Shown piece after piece: positions 1 to 5,729 of a stretch of 5,729 bases of DNA (position 1 is the stretch's first letter; each line of letters begins with the position of its first letter). The notes under the pieces are model-generated. The model was not told the origin of the DNA and did not search any database. It was given only the letters and a program-made list of their open reading frames with translations. Location of the stretch: assembly GCA_937899055.1 (NCBI GenBank), contig CALBPX010000036.1, forward strand, positions 1 through 5,729. The letters run 5' to 3'. The translations under genes and the position numbers were made by a program. Origin of the DNA: an uncultured Bacteroidales bacterium (lineage in GTDB: Bacteria; Bacteroidota; Bacteroidia; Bacteroidales; UBA932).

Positions 1-1618
1 GGGCTATGCTGTCTATCGTAGTGTAAATCAGGGAGTCGCACGCTCCGCTCATGTCGCTGCGGTAAAGTTTGACCTTGTGGAAGACGTTCATGAATGTAAC
101 CACGGTGCTGTCAACCGGCGCCCTAAGCGTATCCGATGCAACTGCAAGAGAGTCTGTTGCAAGCAAAAGGCTGTCTTTGCTCAGCGATAAGCTGTCTTTG
201 CTCAGCTGCGGTGTGTCTTTACTCAGCGATAAGGTATCTTTGCTCAGTGGAGGTGTGTCTTTGCTCAGCGATGGGGTGTCTTTGCTCAGCTGCGGTGTGT
301 CTTTGCTAAGCGATAAGGTATCTTTGCTCAGTGGAGGTGTGTCTTTGCTCGGCGATAAACTGTCCTTGCCTTGTTGCAGGGAATCCCGGATCTGGGAGAT
401 CGGGCCTCTGGGCATTATCTGTCCGGCAGGACGTGACGGTGGGATGATTTTGCCCTCGTTTTCTTTGTTCCTCTTGTATGCCGCAAGCCATTCGCGATTC
501 TGGCGGTCGATTTCCACCATGGGGTCCAGGTCGGCAAGTTCCTTACGCTGAAGCGCGGAGGTAATTTCGGCGGAATCTATCTGGTACATCGGAACCTGCC
601 ACATCTTCAGGGTATCGCCCGCCAAGAAGAGCGTATCTTGCCTATATATAGGCTCTTGGGTCAGGGAATCTATGCCGGCCTTTTCTTCGGAGAACATTCC
701 GGCCACGGCGTTATCGGTCATGTAAAGCAGCAGCGGAGACTGGACATAGACTCCTTTGTCGCCCATGATGAAGGCGTTCTGCGTCTGGTCTCTGACCTGC
801 ACGTTGTCGTAGAGTTCGGCGTTGCCGGATTCGCGGTGATAGTCTATCCATCCGGCCCAGAGTTCCTGGTCTTTGGTTGCAATGTAGTTATCGGCCTTCA
901 GCACCAGTATCTTCTGCCGGACGGCATACTCCACGTTGTTGGAAAACAAGGTGTCGCGCCCTCTCCAGGCCGTGGTGTTCTCGCTGAACATGGCAACCTC
1001 CACCGCAGAATGGTATTCGGCTGCGTCGGAATAGATGTAGATGGAGTCTGAATACATGTTCACGTCATCGTTGAACATGAACAGACGGTCGGCCACATCG
1101 TACATTCCTTCAAGGCCTTCCACTATATCGCCCTTGGAGGAGCGGAGAACTCCGCCGTTAAAGAAAGTGGCAATGCTGTCTGCCGTGTTGTAGTCCAGAA
1201 ACTGAGTCTTGAGCTGGTCGCCCTTCTTGTTGTAAAGCTTGACCTGGGTTCCGCGGAACTGCACAAGGTTGTCGTCTGCAAGGTAGGTTGCAAACTCGCT
1301 TTCCAGAAAGGCGTCGTTCTGGATAATCTTTACATGGCCCATTGCCTCAATGACATTGGAGTTTACATCCCACGCCGCACTGTCGCAGAGTAAGAAAGCA
1401 TTGTTGTGCATGAAACGGGCAGGGCCGTGGACTATCCTGAACGGAGCTCCGTTAATTTCCGTAAGCTGAATGGCCTTGGCAGAAACAAGGCGTACGAGGC
1501 TGTCTCTGTCTTGCGGAAGGTCCTGAGCGTAGGCCCTTGGCACAAAGAGGGTTGCAAAAGCAACGGCCGCAAACACGGCGGCTCGTATGCATTTTCCGGA
1601 CAAACCCTTTGTCTTCAT
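1..1618 (-). CDS. OstA-like periplasmic protein of the LPS-transport fold, with repeat insert; 3' end cut by window
   Basis: I translated this gene by hand; it is open for 539 codons from ATG at 1618 to the window edge, so the C-terminus is missing. Residues 1-31 form a signal peptide: basic start, hydrophobic core and an A-Y-A cleavage site before Q32. From about residue 52 to 340 the protein is a run of short beta-strand modules rich in N, D, Y and aromatic residues (for example FLLCDSAAWDVNSNVIEAMG at about 75), the pattern of the OstA/LptA family as found in Bacteroidota. The motif DTLFLAGDTL at 328-337 and the module FHKVKLYRSDMSGACDSL at 513-530 match two neighbouring conserved parts of that family, but about 165 residues lie between them, including a heptapeptide repeat. 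Family knowledge suggests a periplasmic role in lipopolysaccharide transport to the outer membrane; the exact role in Bacteroidota is inference. The gene starts 22 nt after the PPIase stop with no strong Shine-Dalgarno, so translation may be coupled. In related genomes mutL often follows, but this is not visible here. Confidence 0.88.
   Translation of the reverse strand, partial: MKTKGLSGKCIRAAVFAAVAFATLFVPRAYAQDLPQDRDSLVRLVSAKAIQLTEINGAPFRIVHGPARFMHNNAFLLCDSAAWDVNSNVIEAMGHVKIIQNDAFLESEFATYLADDNLVQFRGTQVKLYNKKGDQLKTQFLDYNTADSIATFFNGGVLRSSKGDIVEGLEGMYDVADRLFMFNDDVNMYSDSIYIYSDAAEYHSAVEVAMFSENTTAWRGRDTLFSNNVEYAVRQKILVLKADNYIATKDQELWAGWIDYHRESGNAELYDNVQVRDQTQNAFIMGDKGVYVQSPLLLYMTDNAVAGMFSEEKAGIDSLTQEPIYRQDTLFLAGDTLKMWQVPMYQIDSAEITSALQRKELADLDPMVEIDRQNREWLAAYKRNKENEGKIIPPSRPAGQIMPRGPISQIRDSLQQGKDSLSPSKDTPPLSKDTLSLSKDTPQLSKDTPSLSKDTPPLSKDTLSLSKDTPQLSKDSLSLSKDSLLLATDSLAVASDTLRAPVDSTVVTFMNVFHKVKLYRSDMSGACDSLIYTTIDSIA
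116..367 (-). repeat. Twelve 21-bp tandem repeats coding for a K-D-S/T heptapeptide array in the OstA-like protein
   Basis: Twelve contiguous 21-bp units encode residues 418-501 of the OstA-like protein. Read from the KD pair the units are KDSLSPS, KDTPPLS, KDTLSLS, KDTPQLS, KDTPSLS, KDTPPLS, KDTLSLS, KDTPQLS, KDSLSLS, KDSLLLA, TDSLAVA and SDTLRAP. The first ten keep K-D at exact 7-residue spacing and the last two are decayed. A higher-order period of four units (84 bp) is visible: bases 201-284 and 285-368 differ at about 8 of 84 positions, only 2 of them in the first 65. Unit length is a multiple of three, so gain or loss of units keeps the frame. The composition (S, T, P, K, D) suggests a disordered, charged linker. 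The plus-strand complement reads as repeats of the type CTCAGCGATAAGGTATCTTTG minus its last base. Confidence 0.95.
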
Positions 1619-1640
1619 ACTCAGGAAGCTCTTTGAGGCA

Positions 1641-3038
1641 TTACTTCACCCAGCCTTTCATCTCAAAGTCGCAGTCTTTGAACATATCGTCTATACGGAT
1701 GAAGGTGGTCTTCTGATGTTCTTCCATGAACTTCTTGAGTGCCTCCTGCTGCTTGAGATTCTGGGCGTAGTTCTGTATTACTATGAAATCGCGGTCTATG
1801 TCCGCCGTATGAGAAGGAATTATCTCTTCCAACTTTATGATTTTGAAGATAATCTGGCCGTGGCCCTCGTTGTCCTGGCTTTCAAAGGCGGTGGACAGGT
1901 CCCCTACTTTCATGTCTTTGAGTACGGCGTAGTCGGACGGCTTGAGCTGGTCTTTTTCAAAGTAAGTGCTGCCGGTGTTCTCATCTACCATGAGTCCGCC
2001 GTTGAGGTAAGACATCGGGTCCTGAGAATACATCAGGGCAGCCTTTTCCATGGTGATGCTATCGCTGAGTATGGCAGTTCGGATGCTGTCCAGAGTGTTC
2101 ATGCATTTCATCCTTTCTTCCGTGCTGTACTGGGGCTTGAGCAGAAGGTGGCGGGCATTGAACATATCGCCGTTCTTTTCTATCATCTGAATCAGGTGGT
2201 AGCCGTCCGGGGTTTCTACAATCTGGGATATCTGCCCTTCCTTGAGGGCTATGGCTGCATCGGTAAAGGCTGGCCAGAACAAGTTCTTTGGTGCCATTCC
2301 GAGTTCGCCGCCCCTCATGGCAGATTCCTTGTCGTCTGAATACAGGGCTGCAAGAGAAGAAAAGCGTTCGCCGTTCATGATTCTCTGACGGAATTCCAGA
2401 AGTTTTTCCTTTACGGCCATAACAGCCTCTTCCTTAGACGGATAAACAACTATATGACGAAGCTTGTACTGGATGGAGATTATGGGCAGAGAGTCTTTGT
2501 CAACCCTCTTGTAAAAGCGGCGCACCTCGCTGGGCGTGAGCTGCGGAACAGTGTTGATTATCTGCCTCTGCTCCTGCTGTATGAGGTTCTGTTCGCCGAG
2601 TATGGCCCTCCAGTCTTCCTTGAGACGGAACAGCGGCTTGTGGAAATACTCCTCGGCCTGGGCCTCTCCGCCCAGACGGTAGAGAACATTGTCAACCCTG
2701 CTCTGGAGTTCGGCTTCCACCATATCGGAACTTATGGTAAGGCTGTCCAGCTTGGCCTGGTTCAGAAGAAGTTTCTCCTGGAGAGTCTGCTCCAGAATCT
2801 GGCAACGCATCTTTTTTTCTTCCGTAGGAGCTATGCCGTTGGCCAGCATCAGCTGAACCTTTTCCTCTATCTGAGACAGCATTATAGACTCGTTGCCTAT
2901 CAATGCTATCGTTTTGTCTATCAGTCCGTTCTTGTAAACCTGAGCATCTGCGTCACAGGCAAATGCCAGAACAAACAGTGCTGCAATTACTGCAGAAATC
3001 TTTCTAAGGAACATCTTATGTGTTTTTATTTGTCTCAT
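1641..3038 (-). CDS. SurA-like periplasmic peptidylprolyl isomerase/chaperone with two parvulin domains
   Basis: This 465-residue protein is a complete exported folding factor. A signal peptide ends at about A32 (A30-D31-A32 before Q33). Residues 35-165 resemble the SurA N-terminal chaperone region, starting with the typical 'D-K-x-I-A-x-I-G-N-E-S-I' strand. Parvulin domain 1 spans about 190-290 and keeps the family's RHIVV (194-198), YSDD (233-236), GGELG (243-247) and T-P-D-G-Y-H (276-281). Parvulin domain 2 spans about 294-405: it keeps ARHLLL (295-300), YSQDP (337-341) and GG (347-348), but the usual G-Y-H near its end is replaced by G-H-G-Q (392-395), so it may be inactive. The end, with IRIDD at 447-451 and terminal GWVK, is typical of Bacteroidota homologues. 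It should act in the periplasm on outer-membrane protein precursors (from SurA family knowledge). It begins 12 nt after guaB and ends 22 nt before the OstA-like gene. Met9 (base 3014) is an alternative start giving a more compact signal peptide; neither start has a strong Shine-Dalgarno. Confidence 0.93.
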   Translation of the reverse strand: MRQIKTHKMFLRKISAVIAALFVLAFACDADAQVYKNGLIDKTIALIGNESIMLSQIEEKVQLMLANGIAPTEEKKMRCQILEQTLQEKLLLNQAKLDSLTISSDMVEAELQSRVDNVLYRLGGEAQAEEYFHKPLFRLKEDWRAILGEQNLIQQEQRQIINTVPQLTPSEVRRFYKRVDKDSLPIISIQYKLRHIVVYPSKEEAVMAVKEKLLEFRQRIMNGERFSSLAALYSDDKESAMRGGELGMAPKNLFWPAFTDAAIALKEGQISQIVETPDGYHLIQMIEKNGDMFNARHLLLKPQYSTEERMKCMNTLDSIRTAILSDSITMEKAALMYSQDPMSYLNGGLMVDENTGSTYFEKDQLKPSDYAVLKDMKVGDLSTAFESQDNEGHGQIIFKIIKLEEIIPSHTADIDRDFIVIQNYAQNLKQQEALKKFMEEHQKTTFIRIDDMFKDCDFEMKGWVK

Positions 3039-3050
3039 GTTTCTCAGCCA

Positions 3051-4541
3051 TTAAAGCCCGCGGCTGTAGTTGGGGGCTTCGCGTGTTATGGTAACATCGT
3101 GCGGGTGGTTCTCCCTGACTCCGGCGGCGGTGATGCGTACAAACTTGGCGCTCCGCAGCGTTTCTATGTCTTTTGCTCCGCAATATCCCATTCCGGCCTT
3201 TACTCCGCCGGCCAGCTGGTAGATAACCTCGTTGAGCTGACCTTTGAACGGAACCTGGGCAACTATGCCTTCCGGCACCAGCTTCTTGACATCGTCTTCC
3301 ATATCCTGGAAGTAGCGGTCCTTGCTGCCCTGCTGCATTGCCTCAAGGCTGCCCATTCCGCGGTAGGACTTGAACTTACGGCCGTTGAGGATGATGGTTT
3401 CGCCCGGCGATTCCTCCACTCCTGCAAACAAAGACCCTGCCATTATGGTGCTTGCTCCGGCTGCCAGAGCCTTTACGATATCGCCCGAATAGCGGATTCC
3501 GCCGTCGGCTATCACCGGAATTCCGGTACCCTTGAGGGCGTTTGCCGCCAGCATTATGGCGGTCAGCTGCGGAACTCCTACGCCGGCCACAACCCTTGTG
3601 GTGCAGATGCTTCCGGGCCCGATGCCTACCTTTACGGCATCTACGCCGCACTCCGCCAAAGCCAATGCTCCCTCGGCCGTAGCCACATTGCCGGCTACAA
3701 TCTGGAGCTGCGGAAAGGCCTTGCGCACAGCCTTGAGCGTCCTGAGAACGCCCTCCGAATGGCCGTGGGCGGTATCTATCACTATGGCATCAACACCGGC
3801 ATCGCTGAGCATTGCCACCCTGTCATTTACATCGGCGGTAACTCCCACGGCTGCCGCAGTCATCAGGCGGCCCATGGAGTCTTTGCTGGCGGCCGGGTTG
3901 TCCTTGATTTTGGTTATATCCTTGTAGGTGATAAGCCCTACGAGTATGCCCTGGCGGTTTACCACCGGAAGCTTTTCTATCCTGTACTTCTGGAGCAGGC
4001 GGGTTGCTTCGGCAAGGTCCGTACGGGTGGTGGTCACAAGGTTTTCGCTGGTCATGACCTTGCTTATCGGAGTCTTCTTGTTGGACACAAACCGGAGGTC
4101 TCGGTTGGTTACTATGCCTATGAGCCTGCGGCCGGAGTCCACCACCGGAATTCCGCCTATGTGGTTGTCTGCCATAATTTTCAGGGCATCGGCCACCAAC
4201 GCGTCCGCAGAAATGGTCACCGGGTCCGATATCATGCCGTTCTCGGCCCTCTTTACCCGGCGGACCTGATCGGCCTGCTTTTCTATGGGCATGTTCTTGT
4301 GTATCACTCCTATACCCCCTTCGCGGGCTATGGCTATGGCCATCTTGTAATCTGTAACGGTATCCATCGCCGAAGAAACAATGGGCACCTGAAGAGAAAT
4401 TTCGCGGGTGAATTTTGAGGATATGTCCACCTCCCTCGGAAGAACATTGGAATGGGCGGGAACTAAAAGTACATCATCAAAGGTCAGACCTTCAAATATT
4501 ATCTGGTCTGCAGGGTTGTTTTTGATATCTTTCTGTGGCAT
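3051..4541 (-). CDS. guaB: Inosine-5'-monophosphate dehydrogenase
   Basis: This complete 496-residue enzyme oxidises IMP to XMP with NAD+, the committed step of GMP synthesis, in the cytoplasm. The catalytic TIM barrel begins at about residue 14 (GLTFDDVLLVPA, 18-29) and is interrupted by a pair of CBS domains at about 103-155 and 163-215, the normal regulatory (Bateman) module of bacterial IMPDH. The catalytic loop GPGSICTTR (308-316) carries the nucleophile Cys313. The IMP-binding DGGIR is at 346-350, the substrate-loop RGMGS at 394-398, and the mobile flap KDRYF at 407-411 holds the Arg-Tyr pair that activates water. D256 and the following TAHGHS fit the NAD-binding segment. Length is close to the family norm of about 490 residues and nothing essential is missing. 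No in-frame ATG lies closer upstream than 4541. A promoter candidate sits about 37 nt upstream of the start, and the PPIase gene follows after 12 nt, so guaB is probably the first gene of a three-gene or longer operon. Confidence 0.98.
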   Translation of the reverse strand: MPQKDIKNNPADQIIFEGLTFDDVLLVPAHSNVLPREVDISSKFTREISLQVPIVSSAMDTVTDYKMAIAIAREGGIGVIHKNMPIEKQADQVRRVKRAENGMISDPVTISADALVADALKIMADNHIGGIPVVDSGRRLIGIVTNRDLRFVSNKKTPISKVMTSENLVTTTRTDLAEATRLLQKYRIEKLPVVNRQGILVGLITYKDITKIKDNPAASKDSMGRLMTAAAVGVTADVNDRVAMLSDAGVDAIVIDTAHGHSEGVLRTLKAVRKAFPQLQIVAGNVATAEGALALAECGVDAVKVGIGPGSICTTRVVAGVGVPQLTAIMLAANALKGTGIPVIADGGIRYSGDIVKALAAGASTIMAGSLFAGVEESPGETIILNGRKFKSYRGMGSLEAMQQGSKDRYFQDMEDDVKKLVPEGIVAQVPFKGQLNEVIYQLAGGVKAGMGYCGAKDIETLRSAKFVRITAAGVRENHPHDVTITREAPNYSRGL

Positions 4542-4577
4542 GACGAATGTATGTTTGCTCCGGTTAAAATAATTTGG

Positions 4578-4609
4578 CGAATATACTCAATTCCGCCCAA
4601 ACGCCCAAA
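4578..4609 (-). promoter_or_regulatory. guaB: Candidate Bacteroidota-type promoter for guaB
   Basis: On the minus strand, TTTG (4609-4606) is followed after exactly 20 nt by TATATTCG (4585-4578). This compares with the Bacteroides consensus of TTTG at -33 and TAnnTTTG at -7 with 19-21 nt between; there is one mismatch in the -7 element. It would start transcription roughly 30 nt before the guaB ATG. A second TTTG (about 4601-4598) is too close to the -7 box to fit. Such short motifs occur by chance, so the call rests on the exact spacing and on lying in the only sizeable gap upstream of guaB. Confidence 0.42.
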
Positions 4610-4633
4610 ACAACTTTCAGCTGAACCCCGGCA

Positions 4634-4686
4634 TCCGTCAGACACCCCCTCCAGAACCCCGCCTTCAAACACCCCCTCTCGAACCC
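4634..4686 (-). repeat. Imperfect 27-bp tandem duplication spanning the radical SAM gene stop codon
   Basis: Bases 4661-4686 and 4634-4659 are direct repeats, 21 of 26 positions identical at an offset of 27. The first copy (in sense direction) codes the last residues GSRGGV and the TGA stop of the radical SAM protein. The second copy lies in the intergenic gap and, read in the same frame, gives GSGGGV and another TGA. Because the offset is nine codons, the copied stop is in frame with the original. A weaker third echo (GGGTTC then TGA in frame) lies at about 4622-4630. The sense strand here contains several runs of three to five Gs. Confidence 0.8.
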
Positions 4687-5624
4687 ATCCTCTGTCTGAG
4701 CATGGCAAGGAGCTCCTGATACCGCACCAGGCCCCAGCCCTTCTGAAGCGGAGAAAGAAATCGCGGAGGAACCTCACTAGCAAAACGGTCTATGTAAAGG
4801 TCCGGCCTCAGCCTTCCTATGAACTCCGCCATGAAATCCAGGTAGCCGTCCAGCGTAAACTCATGGAAGTCAGCCGGATGCTCACGGAACTCCTTCTCCA
4901 TGAACGTGCCCCGTATAATCTGCAGCTGGTGGAACTTCACGGAAGTCAGCGGCAGCGAATTGATGATCTCAGCCTCTTCCTTCATCATACTCAGCGATTC
5001 GCCTGGCAGCCCGAATATGAAATGAGCGCACTGGGTCAGGCCCCTTTGGGCGGTCATCTCCACAGCACGTCTTGCACATTCAAAATCGTGACCGCGGTTG
5101 ATGCGCCTCAAAGTCTGGTCGTAGCAACTCTCCACCCCATACTCCACAATCACAATCTTCTTTACGTTCCTGTCTGGGGTTTCATACTTGAACGTTCCTT
5201 CCTGGATGCTCTGCAGAAGGTCAAGTTTCTCGGAATCCACACAGTCAGGCCTTGTTCCAACAACTATGCCCTCAATCAGCGGATGGCTGAGTGCCGCCGC
5301 ATACAGTTCACGGAGCCTCTCCACCGGAGCATAGGTGTTGCTATATGGCTGAAAGTAAGCTATGTATCTTTGCGCATGCCGGTATCTCACCCTGTGGAAC
5401 TCTATGCCCTCGTCTATCTGCTGAAACAACGGTTTGTCCGGAGTACAATAGTTTGGATGAAACGCATTGTTCAGGCAGAACGTACAGCCCCCTACGCCCT
5501 TGCTTCCGTCGCGGTTGGGGCATGTAAAACCCGCATCCACAACCACTTTCTGAAGCCGTGCCCCGTATTTATTACGGAAATAGTCCACAAACGAATGCAA
5601 TTCTGCCATATCCTTAAACCCCAT
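4665..5624 (-). CDS. Radical SAM protein of the YhcC/YtqA (TIGR01212-like) family
   Basis: This 319-residue protein matches the YhcC/YtqA group of radical SAM enzymes across its length. The 4Fe-4S site is the group's atypical CX11CX2C: Cys35, Cys47 and Cys50 in CPNRDGSKGVGGCTFC (35-50), in place of the usual CX3CX2C. Other group features are the AYFQPYSNTYAP strand (89-100), GTRPDCV (123-129), the VEYGVES strand (160-166) with RINRGHD (174-180), HFIFGLPGE (201-209) and KFHQLQIIRGT (230-240). It should be cytoplasmic and use S-adenosylmethionine and an iron-sulfur cluster. From memory, the Bacillus relative YtqA (renamed MnmL) acts in wobble-uridine modification of tRNA together with the methylase MnmM; whether this protein does the same is inference, and no mnmM-like gene is in view. 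An in-frame TGA directly before 5624 fixes the longest start. Met6 at 5609 is an alternative, preceded closely by AAGGA. The C-terminal GSRGGV lies in a tandem duplication. It is 123 nt upstream of guaB and probably a separate transcription unit. Confidence 0.93.
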   Translation of the reverse strand: MGFKDMAELHSFVDYFRNKYGARLQKVVVDAGFTCPNRDGSKGVGGCTFCLNNAFHPNYCTPDKPLFQQIDEGIEFHRVRYRHAQRYIAYFQPYSNTYAPVERLRELYAAALSHPLIEGIVVGTRPDCVDSEKLDLLQSIQEGTFKYETPDRNVKKIVIVEYGVESCYDQTLRRINRGHDFECARRAVEMTAQRGLTQCAHFIFGLPGESLSMMKEEAEIINSLPLTSVKFHQLQIIRGTFMEKEFREHPADFHEFTLDGYLDFMAEFIGRLRPDLYIDRFASEVPPRFLSPLQKGWGLVRYQELLAMLRQRMGSRGGV

Positions 5625-5729
5625 TCAACTAGCCGAATCCTCAACCCCCGCTCAATAAACCTCACCTACAAACCCTTATTTCACTACCTGCAACCCCCAT
5701 TCTACCAACACAATCCTCAAACTCCACTC
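5625..5729. other. Extremely C-rich (plus strand) spacer, possibly holding the end of an upstream gene
   Basis: These 105 bases contain about 45 C and only 4 G on the plus strand, so the sense strand of the neighbouring genes is G-rich and nearly C-free. AATCCTCAA occurs at 5636-5644 and 5712-5720, and CAACCCCC at 5642-5649 and 5691-5698, which suggests decayed short repeats. One minus-strand frame is open from the edge for 17 codons to a TAA at 5678-5676, which could be the tail of an upstream gene. Another frame is open slightly longer, so the sequence alone does not decide. I see no convincing promoter for the radical SAM gene here and no tRNA or terminator hairpin. Confidence 0.5.

Noticed and set aside
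159..368. The repeat array as a CRISPR locus.
   Set aside because: The units are contiguous with no unique spacers, are 21 bp long and stay in frame in a protein gene.
69..551. A 160-codon plus-strand open frame with repeated VSLLSDK-like units.
   Set aside because: It is the complement of the heptad array in the OstA-like gene. The 21-bp unit has no stop in this frame, so repetition keeps it open. The minus-strand frame has the signal peptide, conserved modules and continuity over 539 codons.
638..1051. A 137-codon plus-strand open frame.
   Set aside because: It is antisense to the conserved beta-module part of the OstA-like gene and has no recognisable domain.
1587..2339. A 250-codon plus-strand open frame opposite the PPIase gene.
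   Set aside because: It is the shadow of a complete PPIase with clear domains; its hydrophobic look comes from the complement of acidic and lysine codons.
2951..3014. A cysteine (residue 28) in the PPIase signal peptide, suggesting a lipoprotein.
   Set aside because: The residues before it (L-A-F-A) do not form a lipobox, and a good signal peptidase I site (A-D-A before Q33) follows directly.
2454..4418. A 654-codon plus-strand open frame opposite the PPIase and guaB genes.
   Set aside because: It is fully antisense to two unmistakable genes, spans their junction, and its translation matches no family I recognise. Long antisense frames arise from codon bias in conserved genes.
4616..4625. 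A 10-bp perfect palindrome (TTCAGCTGAA) as a terminator or operator between the radical SAM gene and guaB.
   Set aside because: It has no loop, stops at 10 bp, and is not followed by a proper T-run on the sense strand; likely chance.
4499..4783. A 94-codon minus-strand open frame across the radical SAM-guaB gap.
   Set aside because: It overlaps both real genes in another frame and is arginine- and glycine-rich, as expected from reading the G-rich duplicated tail out of frame.
1..5729. A new defence, mobile or biosynthetic system in the window.
   Set aside because: All four genes are recognisable housekeeping or envelope genes in a neighbourhood known from Bacteroidota. There is no integrase, transposase, toxin or nuclease; the novelty is limited to the repeat insert and spacer repeats.

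Overview
The window looks like chromosomal core sequence from a member of the Bacteroidota, probably order Bacteroidales. The evidence is the order guaB, parvulin-type PPIase, OstA-like protein, the Bacteroidota-specific tails of the PPIase and OstA proteins, weak Shine-Dalgarno signals, and a promoter candidate of the Bacteroides -33/-7 type. Base composition is close to balanced by eye. I cannot name a genus. All real genes lie on the minus strand, so the biological order runs from high to low coordinates.

Layout in transcription order. Positions 5729-5625 are a short spacer that is extremely C-rich on the plus strand (G-rich on the sense strand); it may hold the last codons of an upstream gene. 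Positions 5624-4665 encode a radical SAM protein of the YhcC/YtqA type. Its 3' end, stop codon included, has been tandemly duplicated into the 123-nt gap that follows. That gap also carries a plausible guaB promoter. Positions 4541-3051 encode a complete IMP dehydrogenase (guaB). Twelve nt later, 3038-1641 encode an exported SurA-like peptidylprolyl isomerase with two parvulin domains, the second apparently degenerate. Twenty-two nt later, an exported OstA-like protein begins at 1618 and runs off the window at base 1 with 539 residues visible.

The close spacing suggests one guaB-PPIase-OstA transcription unit. The last two products are periplasmic: a chaperone for outer-membrane proteins and a protein with the repeat fold of the lipopolysaccharide transport bridge. 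Their pairing recalls the surA-lptD pairing of enterobacteria. GuaB (GMP synthesis) is probably only a co-transcribed housekeeping gene.

The most unusual element is inside the OstA-like gene. A roughly 165-residue insert interrupts the conserved OstA fold and contains twelve head-to-tail 7-residue units (21 bp each) built on K-D-S/T. The units show an 84-bp higher-order period, and seven of twelve match the Bacteroides O-glycosylation motif D-(S/T)-(A/I/L/V/M/T). I see no RNA gene, mobile element, CRISPR array or defence system, and no clear new multi-gene system.
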